Source: an uncultured Alteromonadaceae bacterium
GTDB lineage: Bacteria; Pseudomonadota; Gammaproteobacteria; Enterobacterales; Alteromonadaceae
Reading direction: 5' to 3'
Assembly (NCBI GenBank): GCA_947503265.1
Contig: CANNDC010000006.1
Location: 124,001 to 188,000 of the forward strand
Length of the DNA: 64,000 bases
This document shows positions 8,886 to 18,745 of the stretch, one piece after another; position 1 is the first letter of the stretch; every line of letters begins with the position of its first letter. The notes beneath the pieces were generated by a model that was given only the letters and a program-made list of their open reading frames with translations, was not told the DNA's origin and searched no databases. The position numbers were made by a program, and so were the translations under genes.

Positions 8886-9680
8886 TTATTCGAATTTTCT
8901 TTCGCGTTTCGTTTCTATGGCATCAATATAACCGTGCCAAGTAGCATAACCAATCAATGGCATTAAGAAGATAAAGCCAACAAATCCAGTGATAAAACCG
9001 ATAAATACAGTTGTCACTATGATTCCGCCCCAAAATAACATAGGGCCTTTATTTAACCATACGGCGTTGACACTAGTCAGTACAGCAGTCGCCATATCGA
9101 CTTTTCTCTCCATTAGTATTGGTTGGGTGAAGGCACTGAGGAAAAATACTATTGCGGTAAAAATGGCTCCTACCACGGTTCCTAAAATTAGAAATGGTAA
9201 AAGTTCTTCTAAGTTGTCTCCATAATAGGAAGGGTAAAGTGCGTGGATCATTGAAGCGACTCGCAACCAAAAGATCATTAGCACCATTAACATGATACCA
9301 AAGCCCCATTCATTTACCGCATTTCGGCTTACCGCTTTAATGGAATGCCAAAGAGAAGGCTTATGACCTTTTTCTAGTTCCCAGCTAATATCATAAAGTC
9401 CTGCGGCCAAAAACGGGCCAATTAACATAAAACATACCATGGCGGGCAGTATGACCAGATGCCACCCTGTTAATGCGACAAGGTAAGTAATAAACCAAGG
9501 AATTGCAGCAAAGAACAAGCCAAAAAACACAGTCAAAAAAGGTGCGCGAAGTAAATCTCTTAGACCTAAGGCAAGCCATTTCAACGGATCTTTCATCTCA
9601 AGCTTTTTGCATGGAATAACGCGCGCGATACCGCTGTCAGTAATCGCATTGTGGGGTTCTTGCTCAAAATGTTCTGACAT
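8886..9680 (-). CDS. DUF2189 family inner-membrane protein
   Basis: 264 residues with about six hydrophobic segments after a polar 40-residue N-terminus. The WLALGLRDLLRAPFLTVFFGLFFA opening and the PFLAAGLYDISWELEKGHKPSLWHS segment are typical of the DUF2189 family of predicted integral membrane proteins, whose function is unknown. It is a single-gene unit with its own terminator, divergent from nothing and upstream of the bkd regulatory region. I cannot suggest a substrate or partner. Confidence 0.75.
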   Translation of the reverse strand: MSEHFEQEPHNAITDSGIARVIPCKKLEMKDPLKWLALGLRDLLRAPFLTVFFGLFFAAIPWFITYLVALTGWHLVILPAMVCFMLIGPFLAAGLYDISWELEKGHKPSLWHSIKAVSRNAVNEWGFGIMLMVLMIFWLRVASMIHALYPSYYGDNLEELLPFLILGTVVGAIFTAIVFFLSAFTQPILMERKVDMATAVLTSVNAVWLNKGPMLFWGGIIVTTVFIGFITGFVGFIFLMPLIGYATWHGYIDAIETKRERKFE

Positions 9681-9791
9681 AGTGCAACTCCGTTTATATT
9701 ATTTTACATTTATAACCCTAATTTTTGTCTGGTTTATATTTATATTCAAGCTTTAATGATCATTTTTATCGGTAATAGGTGAAAAATTGAC

Positions 9792-10325
9792 TTATTGGAG
9801 GCCTTGCCAACTCAACGGACATTGAAAATAGTGAAATAGGTGATGATTGAGCTCGCTAAAACTCGTTATGGTTTTATTTGTTCCTGTCACACAATGGTAT
9901 ACAAAGCGATGGCAATTATTTGAAATCACATGGTAATCACTGTAAGTAAAGAGTTTGTTAATAGCATTATTCTCAGCTTCAGCACTGATCAAAGGATTGG
10001 TGTTTAGATCGCATAAAATAGATATATATTCGCCACTACGATCAGCCATAAAGCGTGAGGGCGAAATTCCCCGAATTAAACCGTTTCCTTTAAGCTCAAC
10101 AATGTTGCCATCTATCCAGATACCAGTGTGTTCAAATACGCCGTAGATACCGCAACAGACAATGGCACCGTTGACCGGTTTGACTAACTCTTTACCTTCT
10201 CCGGGAAAGTAATGAACTCGTTCGCGACTGACTGCATTCACCTTTGCTATCTTATCTCCAGCGTAAAGCGCTGCAATTCCAGCACCGAGCCAAATCAGAG
10301 GTGCAGGCATAGGTAATCTCCTCAC
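9792..10325 (-). CDS. LRAT/NlpC-P60-like papain-fold protein, putative
   Basis: 177 residues. A hydrophobic N-terminus (PLIWLGAGIAALYAG) is followed by a segment that resembles the circularly permuted papain fold of the LRAT group: H66 in FEHTGIWIDGNIVELKG and a nucleophile motif NNCHRFV (C138), comparable to the NCEHF motif of LRAT-like enzymes. Family members are thiol acyltransferases, lipases or amidases. The glycine-rich start may anchor it to the membrane. Assignment rests on motif spacing alone and the substrate is unknown. A start at M6 is also possible. Confidence 0.6.
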   Translation of the reverse strand: MRRLPMPAPLIWLGAGIAALYAGDKIAKVNAVSRERVHYFPGEGKELVKPVNGAIVCCGIYGVFEHTGIWIDGNIVELKGNGLIRGISPSRFMADRSGEYISILCDLNTNPLISAEAENNAINKLFTYSDYHVISNNCHRFVYHCVTGTNKTITSFSELNHHLFHYFQCPLSWQGLQ

Positions 10326-10499
10326 TATTATCCTAGCTTCTTATAAAAAGTGTGACACAAAGTATATTTTTCACACAATTAAAATAATGTAATGAGATAT
10401 TTTTGGTAAAAGGGTTATAAAAATATTGCGAATTATTACTTAACAGTATTGGGGTGCCTGTATTACCCTGTAGGTTCAATGAAGTGGTAATAGCAAAAA

Positions 10500-11720
10500 A
10501 TGAAAATTATTAGAAAATCCAACAAATTAGACGAAGTCTGTTATGACATTCGCGGTCCGATTTTAACGGAAGCGAAAAAAATGGAAGACGAAGGGCACAG
10601 AATACTAAAACTCAACATTGGTAACCCTGCCCCATTTGGATTTGATGCGCCAGAAGATATCCTCAAAGATGTCATACATAATTTACCAAAATCGCAAGGC
10701 TATTCAGATGCGACTGGCATATATGCTGCACGAGTCGCCGTCATGCAATATTATCAGCAAAAGCAAATTCAAGGCGTTGCTGTAGATGATGTCTATATCG
10801 GTAATGGGGTCAGTGAAATGATCGTCATGTCTATGCAGGCGTTATTGAACAGTGATGACGAAGTGCTTATTCCCAGCCCGGATTACCCCTTATGGACAGC
10901 CGCCGTCTGTTTATCGTCAGGCACACCCGTGCATTATCAATGTGATGAAGATTCGGGTTGGTTTCCTGATATCGATGATATCAAATCTAAAATCACCGAA
11001 AACACCAAAGCTATCGTTCTGATTAATCCAAACAACCCAACTGGCGCTGTCTACAGTAAAGAAGTCTTGCTTAGTGTTATCGAAGTCGCTAGAGAGCATG
11101 GATTGATTATATTTAGCGATGAAATATATGACAAAATTTTGTACGACCAAGCACAACACCATTGCATCGCTTCTCTTGCCAAAGATCTCTTCATTATTAC
11201 GTTAGGCGGCCTCTCTAAGAATTATCGAATTGCCGGTTTTCGAGCTGGCTGGCTAGTGGTTAGTGGCAATAAATTAATCGCCAGAAACTACATTGAAGGT
11301 CTGAACATACTGTCCTCTATGAGAATGTGTGCGAACGTCCCCTGCCAACATGCAATTCAAACTGCTTTAGGTGGTTATCAAAGCATCAACGATTTGATCA
11401 TTGATGGGGGTAGATTGAAGGAACAGCGTGATATTGCCAGCAACATGATAAATGACATTGATGGTTTGAGTTGTGTAACGCCAAAAGGTGCCATGTATTG
11501 TTTTGTAAAGGTCGATGCTGAAAAATTCAACATCACCAATGATGAACAGATGATCATGGACCTGCTGCGTAAAGAGAAAATATTATTAGTCCATGGCAGA
11601 GCGTTTAATCTCAAAAAAGGATGCTATTTTAGATTAGTGTTTTTGCCCCACAAAGATGTATTAGTTACGGCAATTGAACGTATTGCTAATTTCTTTTCTT
11701 ATTACAAGCAAGTAAATTGA
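10500..11720 (+). CDS. alaA: Glutamate-pyruvate aminotransferase AlaA
   Basis: 406-residue class I PLP aminotransferase that makes alanine from pyruvate and glutamate. It matches E. coli AlaA almost colinearly, including [25 protein letters not shown] and [14 protein letters not shown]. The Schiff-base lysine is K240 in [13 protein letters not shown]. The ATG at 10500 agrees with the family start although the upstream sequence has no strong Shine-Dalgarno. TATTACC and GGTAATA just before the start form an imperfectly placed inverted repeat that could shape the leader. yfbR follows 4 bp later, as in E. coli. Confidence 0.95.
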   Translation: MKIIRKSNKLDEVCYDIRGPILTEAKKMEDEGHRILKLNIGNPAPFGFDAPEDILKDVIHNLPKSQGYSDATGIYAARVAVMQYYQQKQIQGVAVDDVYIGNGVSEMIVMSMQALLNSDDEVLIPSPDYPLWTAAVCLSSGTPVHYQCDEDSGWFPDIDDIKSKITENTKAIVLINPNNPTGAVYSKEVLLSVIEVAREHGLIIFSDEIYDKILYDQAQHHCIASLAKDLFIITLGGLSKNYRIAGFRAGWLVVSGNKLIARNYIEGLNILSSMRMCANVPCQHAIQTALGGYQSINDLIIDGGRLKEQRDIASNMINDIDGLSCVTPKGAMYCFVKVDAEKFNITNDEQMIMDLLRKEKILLVHGRAFNLKKGCYFRLVFLPHKDVLVTAIERIANFFSYYKQVN

Positions 11721-11724
11721 TTAC

Positions 11725-12327
11725 ATGAAAAGCACACCTGAAAGAAGTCACTTTTTTGCTCATTTGGCTAGAATGAAACTGATTAATCGCTGGCCATTGA
11801 TGCGAAATATTTATACAGAGAATGTGCAAGAACATAGCCTCCAAGTTGCTATGGTAGCCCATGCTTTGGCCATCATTAAAAATAAGTATTTTAATGGCAA
11901 CATTGATGCCTACAAGATCGCCACTATTGCTCTGTTTCATGACGTGTCTGAAGTACTCACTGGTGATCTGCCAACACCGGTTAAATATTACAATCCAGCC
12001 ATTCAAGATGAATATAAGAAGATTGAAAAAATTGCTGAACAAAAACTGATCGATATGGCACCGGATGAATTTAAGCAAGATTACGCAGAGCTTATCGATG
12101 GTCATTTCCATAGTGAAGATGAAGCCTTTCTCGTAAAAGCCGCGGATGTAATTTGTGCTTATCTGAAAACCTTAGAAGAACTATCTGCTGGCAACAAAGA
12201 GTTTGAACTGGCAAAAAAACGTTTAGACAGTATATTGGTTGAGTATCACTCTGAAGAAGTCGATTATTTCTTGAAAGCCTTTGTCCCTAGTTTCACGTTG
12301 AGCCTGGACGAAATTACTCAAGACTGA
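11725..12327 (+). CDS. yfbR: 5'-deoxynucleotidase YfbR
   Basis: 200-residue HD-domain phosphohydrolase that removes phosphate from deoxyribonucleoside 5'-monophosphates, including dUMP. Metal ligands are visible as H37 in [14 protein letters not shown] and H72-D73 in [19 protein letters not shown], with a further aspartate in [11 protein letters not shown]. The pairing with alaA is conserved from E. coli. Its last codons and stop lie inside a 16-bp tandem repeat. Confidence 0.95.
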   Translation: MKSTPERSHFFAHLARMKLINRWPLMRNIYTENVQEHSLQVAMVAHALAIIKNKYFNGNIDAYKIATIALFHDVSEVLTGDLPTPVKYYNPAIQDEYKKIEKIAEQKLIDMAPDEFKQDYAELIDGHFHSEDEAFLVKAADVICAYLKTLEELSAGNKEFELAKKRLDSILVEYHSEEVDYFLKAFVPSFTLSLDEITQD

Positions 12328-12357
12328 AATTACCCAAGACTTAAGTTACCCAAGATT
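12310..12357 (+). repeat. Three-copy 16-bp tandem repeat across the yfbR stop codon
   Basis: Units start at 12310, 12326 and 12342: GAAATTACTCAAGACT, GAAATTACCCAAGACT and TAAGTTACCCAAGATT. The first unit encodes the last residues of YfbR and the second contains no more coding frame; the third reaches the stop of the convergent antiporter gene. This looks like recent slippage duplication between convergent genes. Confidence 0.8.
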
Positions 12358-13543
12358 AGGGTGAACTGCTCTTTGCTTTGCTAGTGCCTTGATTCGCAGG
12401 GATCATAAATTTAAATAACAGCAACCATATCGGGCTAACAAACAAACTCAGAACAATAACCGATATCGTCATTTGATACGCAAAATCAGAAATGATATTG
12501 CTATGCTTACCAATGGAAGCCAAAATAAAACTGAATTCGCCAATTTGGGCTAACATGGCTCCTGCATAAAAACTGTCTTTCCAACTTACTCTGAGCAAAC
12601 GTAATGTCACGGCATTGATCAAGGTATTACCGATGAGAATTAACAACAAGAAACCCACTAGCAAAAGCCAATTTTCAGCAATAAAGTTAAGTTCTAATAA
12701 CATACCGACTGACATAAAAAACAAAGCAACAAACACGACATGAAACGCTTCTAGCTTTCCCTTTACCCAATGGGTTTGTTTGATATTTCCGACAACCATG
12801 CCCCCTAGAAAAGCACCAAAAGCTGTGGACAAAGCAACCAAACCAGATAATAAACTTAATCCAAAACAAAAGATTAATGCACCAAACACTTGTAAGTCGT
12901 GATTCTTGCTGAATGCATCAAGAAACGGGATAGAAATCAGTTTCTTATTCATCAATTTAGCGACAACAAAAATGATCATTGTCCCAGCGACGATTTGCAT
13001 GACCAAGGTCGAAACACTGAATCCATTATTATTCAACAAACCCAAAATAATGATCATTGGAATAACGGCTAAATCTTGTATTAAGGTGATCCCTAATACA
13101 TGTTGCCCGCGAACAGTATGCATTTCGTTGTGATCTTTCATCATGGTAATAATGACGGCTGTGCTGGTTAAACTGATAACAAATCCAAGTAGGACAATTC
13201 TAGCCAATGACCAATCTAGGAAAAAACCAAATGCAAAGACGGCAAGGACGCTGAACACGATTTGAAGAAAAGTACCGCCAATTGAAATTTTCCAACTTTG
13301 CTTTAATTTATGCGGATCAATTTCCATTCCTATAAAAAACAGAAGCAATATCACGCCTAAGCTGCCTAATTGCTCAATAAGCAATTGATTTGAAATCATT
13401 CCAAGAACTTGCGGCCCTATGATCACGCCCGCCGCTATATAGGCAAGTATCTGCGGTTGTTTTAACAGTCTAAAAACAAATATCAAAATAACTGCGATAA
13501 ATGCTGAGCCCACTATGATGGGCAATATAGGATCAATATTCAT
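12356..13543 (-). CDS. Cation:proton antiporter, Kef-type membrane component
   Basis: 395 residues with roughly 12 hydrophobic segments of the CPA2 Na+/H+ exchanger domain. Family signatures are IAAGVIIGPQVLG, FFIGMEIDP, AFGAFLGGMVVGN and AQIGEFSFILA. It exchanges K+ or Na+ for protons across the inner membrane. It ends directly after the membrane domain and lacks the C-terminal RCK/TrkA-N nucleotide-binding domain of KefB and KefC, so control by glutathione adducts is not expected from this chain alone. No partner gene is adjacent. Confidence 0.85.
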   Translation of the reverse strand: MNIDPILPIIVGSAFIAVILIFVFRLLKQPQILAYIAAGVIIGPQVLGMISNQLLIEQLGSLGVILLLFFIGMEIDPHKLKQSWKISIGGTFLQIVFSVLAVFAFGFFLDWSLARIVLLGFVISLTSTAVIITMMKDHNEMHTVRGQHVLGITLIQDLAVIPMIIILGLLNNNGFSVSTLVMQIVAGTMIIFVVAKLMNKKLISIPFLDAFSKNHDLQVFGALIFCFGLSLLSGLVALSTAFGAFLGGMVVGNIKQTHWVKGKLEAFHVVFVALFFMSVGMLLELNFIAENWLLLVGFLLLILIGNTLINAVTLRLLRVSWKDSFYAGAMLAQIGEFSFILASIGKHSNIISDFAYQMTISVIVLSLFVSPIWLLLFKFMIPANQGTSKAKSSSP

Positions 13544-13664
13544 ATTTGTTCAGGAAACCGCAATGCAAACTATTCACCGATTATCCCTCTACTCTATTGT
13601 TTTCTTTAAATTTAACCGTAAAGTAACCATATTGATATAAGAAAAAAGGTTTTCATGGTGGTTT

Positions 13665-14732
13665 ATGCAGTTATTCACTAAACGCTATCATTCCCCTGGC
13701 ACTAGACCAGGCACATTAGCACCACCAGAAAGTGGCGGTTTTAAGATGGATTTAGTCGATTACAATGAATCCACACTCTCTGAAAAAAATGACATTGACG
13801 TAACTGAATGTAGACCATTTCTCGACAATTCAAACGTGACTTGGATTCATGTTCAAGGTAACCCCACTCATGACGCATTAAGAAGCCTCGCAAAAGGCTT
13901 AGATATACACGATCTCTACGTCGAGGATGTGGCAAACACAGGACAAAGACCAAAAGCTGAAATTTCGGAAGAACAAGTCTTTCTAATATTGAGTTTAGCC
14001 ATCAAAGACGAAGAATCAGTTAATATTGAGCAAGTAAGTTTATTCTTAATACAAAATACCGTTATTTCGTTTTGTTCGGGAAACTACGATCCTTTTGAAC
14101 CTGTCATTCAGCGCCTCAGAGCAGGAAAAGGTAAAGTCAGAAAACTTCAGGCTGACTATTTGCTCTATTGCCTTGCTGACGCAGTAGTCGATTATGGTTT
14201 TCCTCTGATGGAATCTTATGCTGAACAGATAGAGATTTTAGAAGACAAACTACTTCATTTTAATAACACTAAAATGCTCAACTCTGTACATAAATTACGT
14301 AGGGAATTATTACTTTTAAGAAGAAAGCTATGGCCCCAAAAAGAGGTGTTCTCGGAATTATTACGTGCAGAAGACAATGCCAAGCTGTCATCTGTGACTA
14401 AGATGCATTTTACAGACTGTCACGATCACATCGTTTCCATAATGGAATTACTTGAAACCTACTACGAAATGACGTCAGGATTGATGGAACTCTATATGAT
14501 TAGAGTAAATCTGAAAATGAATGACGTTATCAAAGTGCTCACCATTATATCTACCGTTTTCATCCCCGCTACCTTTATCGTTGGCGTCTATGGAATGAAC
14601 TTTGACACCACAGCTAGCCCCTTTAACATGCCTGAATTGAACTGGAGATATGGCTATTTGATGATTTGGGGAGTCATTGCACTATCATTCACCGGCATTT
14701 TAATATTTTTTAGGAAGCATAAATGGATATAG
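13665..14732 (+). CDS. Magnesium/cobalt transport protein CorA family
   Basis: 355 residues. A long cytoplasmic N-terminal domain precedes two C-terminal transmembrane helices, the first ending in the selectivity motif YGMNFD, and a short basic tail. This is the architecture of the pentameric CorA channel for Mg2+ and Co2+ uptake; members with an EVSLF-like VSLFLIQNTVISF segment include ZntB-type exporters, so direction is not certain. The ATG at 13665 gives the usual N-terminus. The dGTPase-like gene overlaps its end by 10 bp. Confidence 0.88.
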   Translation: MQLFTKRYHSPGTRPGTLAPPESGGFKMDLVDYNESTLSEKNDIDVTECRPFLDNSNVTWIHVQGNPTHDALRSLAKGLDIHDLYVEDVANTGQRPKAEISEEQVFLILSLAIKDEESVNIEQVSLFLIQNTVISFCSGNYDPFEPVIQRLRAGKGKVRKLQADYLLYCLADAVVDYGFPLMESYAEQIEILEDKLLHFNNTKMLNSVHKLRRELLLLRRKLWPQKEVFSELLRAEDNAKLSSVTKMHFTDCHDHIVSIMELLETYYEMTSGLMELYMIRVNLKMNDVIKVLTIISTVFIPATFIVGVYGMNFDTTASPFNMPELNWRYGYLMIWGVIALSFTGILIFFRKHKWI

Positions 14733-16066
14733 ATTCTAAATCTATGTGGTCACAGCGCAGAGCTAGCAATCAATCACAGCGACAAGGTGATCATAGAAAT
14801 CCATTTCAAAGAGATAAAGCAAGAATACTTCACTCTGCTGCATTTAGGCGCTTACAGGCTAAAACTCAAGTACTTGGTGTTGGTATGAGTGATTTTTATC
14901 GAACAAGGCTCACGCACTCTTTAGAAGCATCACAAATTGGTCAGGGTATTGCGGCACAATTGAGAAGCAAATATCCCACTTTGACTGAAGAACTCGATTT
15001 GAATGATCATTTGATAGAAGCGCTTTGTTTAGCTCATGACATAGGTCACCCTCCTTTTGGTCATGGTGGCGAAATTGCGCTGCATTGCATGATGCATGAA
15101 CACGGAGGGTTTGAAGGGAATGGTCAAACTTTTCGAATTATCAATCAACTGGAGCCTTATACTGCCGAAAATGGTATGAATCTGAGCCGCAGAACTATTC
15201 TAGGATTAGTGAAATACCCCAATTATATTGATAATTTAAATAATTCACAGATTGCAAAGAACAGACCTGAGTCGTTAAGACAAATTAAGGCGGGCGATTG
15301 GCACCCACCCAAAGGTTTGTATTTATGTGATAAAGCCACGTTTGACTGGTTGATCTCCCCTCTATCACAGAGAGATCAAACACAATTCATGGAATTTAGT
15401 GCCGACGAGAACAAGCATAGCAAGACACGTTTTAAATCATTTGATTGCTCCATTATGGAATTAGCAGATGACATAGCCTATGCGATTCACGACCTTGAAG
15501 ACGCTATCGTCATGAAAATAATCAATCAATCCCAGTTTCACCAAGAAGTCGTTATCCCACTACAAGATATGCACAAGTTGCCTTTATCCACACAAATTTC
15601 AGAGCTGTCTAACAAGCTTTTTAGCCAGCATCATTTTCAGCGAAAAGATGCCATTGGTGCTTTGGTAAATTGTTTTATTACGAATATTGATATTGTTGAA
15701 TCGGAAGCGAAATTCGACAACCCTTTACTGAAATACAATGCAAGCTTTCCTCATCAACTAGCCTCAGCTCTCAACCTATTTAAACAATTTGTATACAAGC
15801 GCGTCATTTTAAAGCCAGAATTACAAATTATAGAATACAAAGGTCAACAAATTGTGATGGAGCTATTCCAAGCATTTGAATCTGATCCAATACGTTTACT
15901 TCCTGAAAACACCCAGGAAAGGTGGAGAAAAGCGAGTTCAAACGGGTTCGGCAATAGAGTGATTTCGGATTATATTGCCGGAATGACTGATGGATATGCG
16001 TCAAAGCTCTACACCGACTTGTTTTTACCTAAGAGTGGAAATCTAAACGAGAATCACACGATCTAG
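14723..16066 (+). CDS. Deoxyguanosinetriphosphate triphosphohydrolase-like protein
   Basis: 447-residue HD-domain dNTP triphosphohydrolase. The N-terminal DHRNPFQRDKARILHSAAFRRLQAKTQV is the family substrate-site signature, and the metal site is H65 in RLTHSLEAS and H105-D106 in LAHDIGHPPFGHGGE with a later aspartate in ELADDIAYAIHDLEDA. Enzymes of this type split dGTP or other dNTPs into nucleoside and tripolyphosphate and control dNTP pools. The start codon lies within corA, preceded by AGGAAG, so translation is coupled. It is the shorter type, not proven to be E. coli Dgt itself. Confidence 0.9.
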   Translation: MDIDSKSMWSQRRASNQSQRQGDHRNPFQRDKARILHSAAFRRLQAKTQVLGVGMSDFYRTRLTHSLEASQIGQGIAAQLRSKYPTLTEELDLNDHLIEALCLAHDIGHPPFGHGGEIALHCMMHEHGGFEGNGQTFRIINQLEPYTAENGMNLSRRTILGLVKYPNYIDNLNNSQIAKNRPESLRQIKAGDWHPPKGLYLCDKATFDWLISPLSQRDQTQFMEFSADENKHSKTRFKSFDCSIMELADDIAYAIHDLEDAIVMKIINQSQFHQEVVIPLQDMHKLPLSTQISELSNKLFSQHHFQRKDAIGALVNCFITNIDIVESEAKFDNPLLKYNASFPHQLASALNLFKQFVYKRVILKPELQIIEYKGQQIVMELFQAFESDPIRLLPENTQERWRKASSNGFGNRVISDYIAGMTDGYASKLYTDLFLPKSGNLNENHTI

Positions 16067-16176
16067 TGCTGTTTTGCATTGCTGTGATAAAAATGTGATG
16101 CAATTTTAATGCTATTTCCTCTATCTGTTCGTATAGATACTATGAATTTGTAACATTTCGACGAAAAGAGTGAAAT

Positions 16177-17181
16177 ATGTTAATCAAAACCCCAAAAAAA
16201 AGTGAGATAAAAGAGAGCTTAGTAACAGATGAATCTGTTTATAATGATAGGCGTCGTATTCTCAAGTCACTGGGATTTATTGGTGCAGCCGCACTTGCAA
16301 CTAGCCCGTCTAGCCAGGCGTTTAATTTGTTTGGTAGCGATGACGATGATGTATTTGAAACAGCACCTTTGCAATATAGTCAGGCAGATAAATACAAGAC
16401 TGAAGAAACGTTGACACCTGAAAAAAAGATTATCAGTCACAATAATTTTTACGAGTTTGGAACAAGCAAGTCTGATCCAGTTGAGAATGCACAAGAATTC
16501 AAGGTGAATCCGTGGACATTATCAATTGAAGGTTTGGTAGAAAATCCGATTACGCTGGGTTACGAAGATCTCACTAAAGCCTTTGCCCTTGAAGAGCGTA
16601 TTTATCGACTTCGTTGCGTTGAAGCTTGGTCAATGGTAATACCTTGGATAGGTTTTTCACTTGCATCCGTAATCAAAAAAGCAAATCCACTGAGTAAAGC
16701 CAAATATGTCGCATTTGAAACTGTGTACGACCCTAAACAAATGCCTGGCCAACGCAATCGTTTTGTTGGTGGTGGAATCAATTACCCTTATAAAGAGGGT
16801 TTACGTCTTGATGAGGCATTGCATCCACTGGCCTTTTTATCCGTTGGTTTATATGGAAAAACTCTTCCCCCTCAAAATGGTGCTCCTATTCGACTTGTTG
16901 TTCCATGGAAATATGGATTCAAAAGTATCAAGTCCATCGTTAAAATTCGCCTAACAGACAAAAAACCACCGGTAACATGGAATATTCTTGCGCCGAATGA
17001 ATATGGATTCTATGCCAACGTCAATCCAGCTGTTTCTCACCCTCGTTGGAGTCAAGCCAGAGAAAGAAGATTAACGACCGGGGGTTTATTGACCCGCAAT
17101 CGAATTGAAACCCAATTGTTTAATGGCTATGACGAAGTGGCTGATCTATATGCTGGGATGGACTTGCGGAAAAACTTTTAA
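16177..17181 (+). CDS. msrP: Periplasmic methionine sulfoxide reductase catalytic subunit MsrP
   Basis: 334-residue molybdopterin enzyme that reduces methionine sulfoxide in periplasmic proteins. A twin-arginine signal is visible at 24-49 ([26 protein letters not shown]) for folded export. The cofactor cysteine is C147 in [15 protein letters not shown]. The C-terminal [17 protein letters not shown] and HPRWSQA segments are conserved. It overlaps msrQ by one base, so both subunits are co-translated. Molybdenum cofactor supply links it loosely to the maturation genes at 38787-40395. Confidence 0.95.
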   Translation: MLIKTPKKSEIKESLVTDESVYNDRRRILKSLGFIGAAALATSPSSQAFNLFGSDDDDVFETAPLQYSQADKYKTEETLTPEKKIISHNNFYEFGTSKSDPVENAQEFKVNPWTLSIEGLVENPITLGYEDLTKAFALEERIYRLRCVEAWSMVIPWIGFSLASVIKKANPLSKAKYVAFETVYDPKQMPGQRNRFVGGGINYPYKEGLRLDEALHPLAFLSVGLYGKTLPPQNGAPIRLVVPWKYGFKSIKSIVKIRLTDKKPPVTWNILAPNEYGFYANVNPAVSHPRWSQARERRLTTGGLLTRNRIETQLFNGYDEVADLYAGMDLRKNF

Positions 17182-17798
17182 TGCGATTAAGGCTTTTACC
17201 TAAACATATATTTGGATTGAAGCTAGTTATTCATCTTAGTGCCCTTCTACCACTAGTATTCACTTTTTATCAAGCAATCAGTGATCAATTGGGAGCGGAT
17301 CCCGTTGAAGATTTGTTGCATTTCACTGGCATATCAGCATTTAATTTGTTGTTGATTTCGTTAATGGTATCGCCATTGGCTAAGACGTTTAAAACGGCAG
17401 CGTTAATTCGAGTTAGAAGAGTGTTGGGCCTTTACGCCTTTGCATATGCGCTAATTCACTTTCTAGTGTATATCTTTTTTGAATTACAACTAGAATGGCA
17501 ATTATTAATATCAGAAATTATAAAACGCCCATATATTACTGTCGGATTTGTCGCCCTGTTAATCTTGAGTGTGATGGCAATTACCTCAACAAAAAAATCA
17601 CAAATTAAATTAGGCCGTAAATGGCAGTCTCTACACAACTTAGTTTATCTTTCGGCAATATTGATTGCGTTGCATTATATATGGTCAGTTAAGTCAGATA
17701 TGGTCCAACCAATCATATATTGGATAGCCCTTTTCATTCTTCTTTATTTCAGACTGAACAAAATTAAATCAATTTTTATTAAAAAAAGACTTGCATGA
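17181..17798 (+). CDS. msrQ: Heme-binding membrane subunit MsrQ
   Basis: 205-residue integral membrane protein of the YedZ/ferric-reductase-like fold with about six transmembrane helices. It carries electrons from the quinone pool or flavin to MsrP. Heme-ligand histidines are seen in LLHFTGISAF, YALIHFLVYIF and SLHNLVYLSAILIALHYIW. The start overlaps the msrP stop. Length and order match the E. coli msrPQ pair. Confidence 0.93.
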   Translation: MRLRLLPKHIFGLKLVIHLSALLPLVFTFYQAISDQLGADPVEDLLHFTGISAFNLLLISLMVSPLAKTFKTAALIRVRRVLGLYAFAYALIHFLVYIFFELQLEWQLLISEIIKRPYITVGFVALLILSVMAITSTKKSQIKLGRKWQSLHNLVYLSAILIALHYIWSVKSDMVQPIIYWIALFILLYFRLNKIKSIFIKKRLA

Positions 17799-17804
17799 TG
17801 ATTT

Positions 17805-17846
17805 ATACAGTACTACTGTATGTATACACACTGTATATAAAAACAT
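17805..17846 (+). promoter_or_regulatory. Overlapping LexA-like boxes upstream of the SulA-like gene
   Basis: Two SOS-box-like 16-mers abut, sharing one base: CTGTATGTATACACAC (17816-17831) and CTGTATATAAAAACAT (17831-17846). Each has the CTGT-N8-ACA core of the gammaproteobacterial LexA site CTGT-N8-ACAG with the last base changed. Just upstream ATACAGTA-C-TACTGTAT (17805-17821) is a perfect palindrome of the same half-sites. They lie 24-66 bp before the gene at 17871. Confidence 0.65.
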
Positions 17847-17870
17847 ATCATTGTTCTCACAGGAGCTATT

Positions 17871-18266
17871 ATGACAAGTCTAGTTTTGAACCAACCAGCA
17901 TCATCAGAAAAAAATATTCGTTTAGCTGATATTGATTCATTGAATCACGATGCCTTGAGTCCTGCATTCAGTAATATGTTACGCCACAACAAGTGGACTT
18001 ATCTTGTAGCCAACACGATTAGCTTTAGCAATAAGCTTCCCCAAGCTATCAAGATGAACCGCCCAGATGATGATACACTTTATATATGGTTAGATAAGAT
18101 TGTGTTAGGTGGGCAATGTTCAGTGTTATTCGTCGAATCCCTAAACATGGATGACTTAAGAGCTCAGCGTCTTAAGTTGTTATGTGAAAATATGCAGGTA
18201 ACTTTGGTGAATTTGACATTGGACAGAAACATGCCCCATAACCTAGTCGAGGGCCCTTGGAACTAA
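17871..18266 (+). CDS. SulA-like SOS cell-division inhibitor, putative
   Basis: 131 residues. The segment MLRHNKWTYLVANTISFSNKLPQAIKMN...LYIWLDKIVLGGQCSVLFVESL resembles the central SulA/RecA-like region, where a conserved tryptophan follows the helix and a G-x-C/Y-S-V strand precedes the C-terminal helix. SulA blocks FtsZ polymerisation during the SOS response. Two LexA-like boxes lie upstream and the ATG follows a good CAGGAG. It is shorter and divergent from E. coli SulA (169 residues), so the name is tentative; an ImuA-like RecA relative is the alternative. Confidence 0.6.
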   Translation: MTSLVLNQPASSEKNIRLADIDSLNHDALSPAFSNMLRHNKWTYLVANTISFSNKLPQAIKMNRPDDDTLYIWLDKIVLGGQCSVLFVESLNMDDLRAQRLKLLCENMQVTLVNLTLDRNMPHNLVEGPWN

Positions 18267-18267
18267 T

Positions 18268-18744
18268 TTGCTAGACTCGCATGATTCTTGCCCCTGTGGC
18301 ACTTCTCTTCTATTCGAAAACTGCTGTAGGCCGTTGTTGACAGGCAAATTATCTGCGCCTACAGCTGAGAGTTTGATGCGCTCTCGCTTCTCTGCCTATA
18401 AAACGCAAAATTATCAGTATATTCTTGATACCTATACCCCTGACAAACAACAGTCTCTCAGTACAGAACAACTAGAGAAAAGCGATAGGCATACCAGGTG
18501 GTTAACACTTGTAGTAAATAGCCATTCACAGCGTCAGGATATAGCTAATGTTGATTTTTCAGCCTACTTCCGGGCCGACGGGCAATTTCAGGTATTGCAT
18601 GAATTGTCGAATTTTAGATTAATTGAAGACAAATGGTATTACCTTGATGGAACAATTCACCCTCATTCCGGAGTTATTACTTTAGGCAGAAATGACCTTT
18701 GCCTGTGTGGCAGCGGTAAAAAATATAAAAAGTGTTGTTTGTAA
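18268..18744 (+). CDS. YchJ family SEC-C motif protein
   Basis: 158 residues with a cysteine cluster at each end: CPCGTSLLFENCC near the N-terminus and the SEC-C zinc motif CLCGSGKKYKKCC at the C-terminus. The middle is the NTF2-like YchJ domain (SLMRSRFSAYKTQNYQYILDTY). Function is unknown; SEC-C motifs bind zinc and often contact the ribosome or SecA-linked partners. No ATG or GTG fits the N-terminal cysteine motif, so translation starts at TTG 2 bp after the upstream stop, presumably by reinitiation. Confidence 0.85.
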   Translation: MLDSHDSCPCGTSLLFENCCRPLLTGKLSAPTAESLMRSRFSAYKTQNYQYILDTYTPDKQQSLSTEQLEKSDRHTRWLTLVVNSHSQRQDIANVDFSAYFRADGQFQVLHELSNFRLIEDKWYYLDGTIHPHSGVITLGRNDLCLCGSGKKYKKCCL

Positions 18745-18745
18745 T

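Noticed and set aside
11686..12111. 141-codon open frame antisense to yfbR
   Set aside because: It overlaps a conserved HD-domain gene with intact catalytic residues. The antisense product has no recognisable features.
16081..16115. CRP-like TGTGA elements before msrP
   Set aside because: TGTGAT occurs twice in the same orientation (about 16083 and 16095), without the inverted TCACA half and correct spacing, so it is not a CRP site.
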